From assembly GCA_023014335.1 (NCBI GenBank), contig JAECYW010000024.1:248001-312000 (forward strand): DNA of 64,000 nucleotides. The letters run 5' to 3'. Source of the DNA: Galerina marginata (Eukaryota > Basidiomycota > Agaricomycetes > Agaricales > Galerinaceae). The notes beneath the pieces are model-generated. The model had not been told where the DNA came from. It saw only the letters and a list, made by a program, of their open reading frames with translations, and did not search any database. The translations under genes and the position numbers were made by a program. Positions 62,118 to 64,000 of this stretch are shown piece by piece (positions within the stretch are counted from its first letter, which is position 1; each line of letters begins with the position of its first letter).

Positions 62118-62290
62118 TGCTTTGTCGTAGCAGAGTACAAGTCAGAGGCTCTCCGAGGTTGAACTGATGTTTCTGGTTCAAGGTGTTGCTGGTGGGTATG
62201 GCTACGCCGAAGTGATCGTTAAAAATGCGCCCACAGCGAACAGGGCAAGTGCGAAGTTCGAACTCTTTGAGTCTGAAGAGGATGTTGTCG
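62118..62290 (-). pseudogene. Frameshifted paralog fragment of small secreted protein
   Basis: The minus strand reads FALALFAVGAFLTITSA in one frame and VAIPTSNTLNQKHQFNLGEP then LTCTLL in another, matching the signal peptide and the NLGETLTCVLL block of the gene at 61373-61951. A frame change separates the two parts and no start codon or downstream exon was found, so it is a remnant of a tandem duplicate. Confidence 0.6.
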
Positions 62291-62299
62291 GCCTGGGTG

Positions 62300-63242
62300 C
62301 CTCGGCTATTTAGCTAATACCTACCCCCTTTTTCGTGCGCTTGGAAGATGTTTAGCACATAGAAGCCTGGGGAATAGAAATAGCAGATTGGAGATAGCAG
62401 ATTGGGCATTTCCACAATGGATTACCTTGTGTATATTTGTCTGCCAAAGTTCTGAGTGCTGTACTGTGCTTAGACGCACGCTAGCCTTGCGAGGGGCTCA
62501 ATATCTGATATATATATGTCCTATCAACCGGTTACGGCTGGAGGTAACTATTGACTCACTATTCTGACCTCGAAGTTGGCTACACTTGTCTTCACGCGTG
62601 ACGCAGCCCCAAATTGCTATCGATACACAAAAATTCTAGGCAAAGCATCAATGCAAGGACACGGAATATTTTGGATAGTCCGAACGGATATCCAAGAGCG
62701 ATAGAGTGTACATTGCATAGCCAGATATCGATCAGTCGTACAAGGGTATTCCAAAAACCGTAAGCGTCTGAATCATATGCGCCGCCATGGCGTGGCAATG
62801 GCGTGGCATGCCCCGATGATCAGGAACAATCAGGAAGGACGACTATAATAATGATCTCATCCTCATTCGAACGCAATTCGAGAGACTAACACTGTATATC
62901 ACAAACTGATGCAGACCTTCATTCACTAAAACCGGATTATATTCAATTTATATATTCTTTAAGAGCACTAGTAATAATCACCTAATAATCATGTAGTATG
63001 GGGGTATATAATGTGTGGATCCTAGTTTTCCTAACTACTTGGACAAGACGCTGATGGGGTAACAGGGGTATCTACTAAACTACGGTATAATGGAAAGTGC
63101 TCAATGTCAATTAATTAACGATAAGAGTTTAGTGGGGTATATGTCTGAGAAGTGTTCCAAGCTGGCGATTTGTGTTGGAAACGAATGGGGAAAATATAAA
63201 AGAAATAAAAAGAAATAAATCAATGCAAAAATGTCGAAACAT
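62300..63242. other. AT-rich intergenic region
   Basis: No supported coding frame or RNA gene. It contains scattered TATA-like and ATAATA runs only. Confidence 0.5.
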
Positions 63243-63950
63243 TCAAGTGATATTGAGTTGCCATTCGTCTGGCCGCCGCCCGACGTTCGAAATCCCGAGG
63301 AAGCGTGTGTGGCCCATAAGGAAGTCGACGCGTTTCATGCCTCCACGTTTCTCCTCATCGTAAATCCTCGCACTGCGTTGACGCCGGTATCTTTGCTCAT
63401 ACGCGCGCGTTGCCCTTCTCTGATCGTTCGAAGAAGGGAACAAGTTGAACTCGGAGGAGCTAATATTTGTTCGCAGGGTGCGATAAATGGAGCTGAGCAC
63501 GTCTTCGAAGGTGACGAACGGCCCTTTGGACGGCAGGACCTTGATCGTCCATGGAAGATAGGGCGACGTGATGGAGAGGAACCCAACAGGCGGATTGGTA
63601 GCTGGCTCACGCCACGCTTGACTTGGGAGTGAGTGGTGGTGCCGCGTCGCTGTAGATTGATGATCCATGACGTCCCAAGTCAGGGCGGACATATCGAGGT
63701 ACGGATGCAGTTGAATGCGTCCCGAAAATTTGGATGACGGCTCATATACTTTAGAGTAGGTGGGTATCGTATGGGACGGGAGGTATGGTGATGGTCCTGG
63801 AATAACTCTCATAGAGGACGGTGGTGTGATCGGGCCGGAGGACGAGGTTGCCGTCGACGAGGAAAAGTAGAGTGCCGGCGGGGGAGGCGCAGCAGGGGAG
63901 TGGTACGTATTCTTGTACGCGAAGCGTACTTGCTTGGTTTTTCCTGGCAT
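63243..63950 (-). CDS. DUF6699-type hypothetical protein
   Basis: A single-exon frame of 235 aa on the minus strand. Residues 1-~75 are Pro/Ser-rich and disordered. From ~80 the pattern LHPYLDMSALTWDV, then SPYLPWTIKVLPSKGPFVTF, FEDVLSSIYRTLRTNI, SNDQRRATRAYEQRY and GGMKRVDFLMGHTRFLGIS matches the domain I know from agaricomycete DUF6699 proteins, which are numerous and uncharacterised. No signal peptide or membrane segment. The function is unknown. The start MPGKTKQVRF was chosen as the first ATG of the frame. Confidence 0.7.
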   Translation of the reverse strand: MPGKTKQVRFAYKNTYHSPAAPPPPALYFSSSTATSSSGPITPPSSMRVIPGPSPYLPSHTIPTYSKVYEPSSKFSGRIQLHPYLDMSALTWDVMDHQSTATRHHHSLPSQAWREPATNPPVGFLSITSPYLPWTIKVLPSKGPFVTFEDVLSSIYRTLRTNISSSEFNLFPSSNDQRRATRAYEQRYRRQRSARIYDEEKRGGMKRVDFLMGHTRFLGISNVGRRPDEWQLNIT

Positions 63951-64000
63951 AGTTGTGCGAGGGAGAAAGTGAGTTGATAGTCAAAGAGGGTTTTACTGAA

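Overview
The window looks like a gene-sparse, transposon-rich stretch of an Agaricomycete (mushroom-forming basidiomycete) genome. Evidence: genes are split by many 48-65 bp GT..AG introns; the gene families are typical of agarics (Tnp2/CACTA transposase, expanded F-box paralogs, CipC-like protein, alcohol-oxidase GMC enzyme, fungal GST, BTB protein, YOR1-like ABCC transporter, DUF6699-type protein); no bacterial operon signals are seen. All assignments come from reading the sequence; no database search was run, and exon joins were worked out by hand.

Layout. 1-9.8 kb is a mobile/repeat block: a 58-60 bp hairpin tandem array (1-356), a ten-exon coiled-coil/acidic protein gene (786-3870), nine copies of a 31-bp hairpin (4107-4816), and a CACTA (EnSpm/Tnp2) transposon with inverted subterminal repeats (4899-4942 and 9380-9412), an 83-bp minisatellite leader and a 1124-aa transposase (5736-9332). 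A 382-bp MITE-like element abuts it (9414-9795). 12.6-30.8 kb holds three intact F-box paralogs (12638, 18878, 26859), a six-exon CipC-like gene (14764-15372), an internally duplicated membrane protein (15983-16872, minus), a 17-exon alcohol-oxidase-like GMC gene (20798-23508, minus) and a BTB protein (29327-30801, minus), separated by kilobases of decayed coding fragments.

34.0-42.9 kb is a two-level nested insertion. A fourth F-box gene is split by a Ty1/Copia element (34496-41717, minus strand) with two 311-bp LTRs that look identical and a 5-bp target duplication (GAAGT). The Copia pol gene is itself split in RNase H by a 2135-bp element (35201-37335) with imperfect ~46-bp terminal inverted repeats, an 8-bp target duplication (GCGGCGTT), arrays of CCATGG palindromes at both ends, a GC-rich core and a tRNA-like Pol III unit. 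Removing each insertion with one target copy restores an open frame in both hosts, so both events are young.

43.8-64 kb carries single-copy-looking genes: a fungal GST (43774-44567), a small protein (49550-49858), a diverged citrate synthase (50686-52207) placed head-to-head with a YOR1-like ABCC transporter (53377-59642), a probable GPI-anchored cell-surface protein (60170-61173), a small secreted protein (61373-61951) beside a frameshifted paralog, and a DUF6699-type protein (63243-63950).

Functional links are modest. The F-box and BTB proteins are expected substrate adaptors for SCF and CUL3 ubiquitin ligases. The GST, ABCC transporter and alcohol oxidase are typical of detoxification or wood-decay metabolism. 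The citrate-synthase-like enzyme beside an exporter could be a small metabolic pair, but that is inference.
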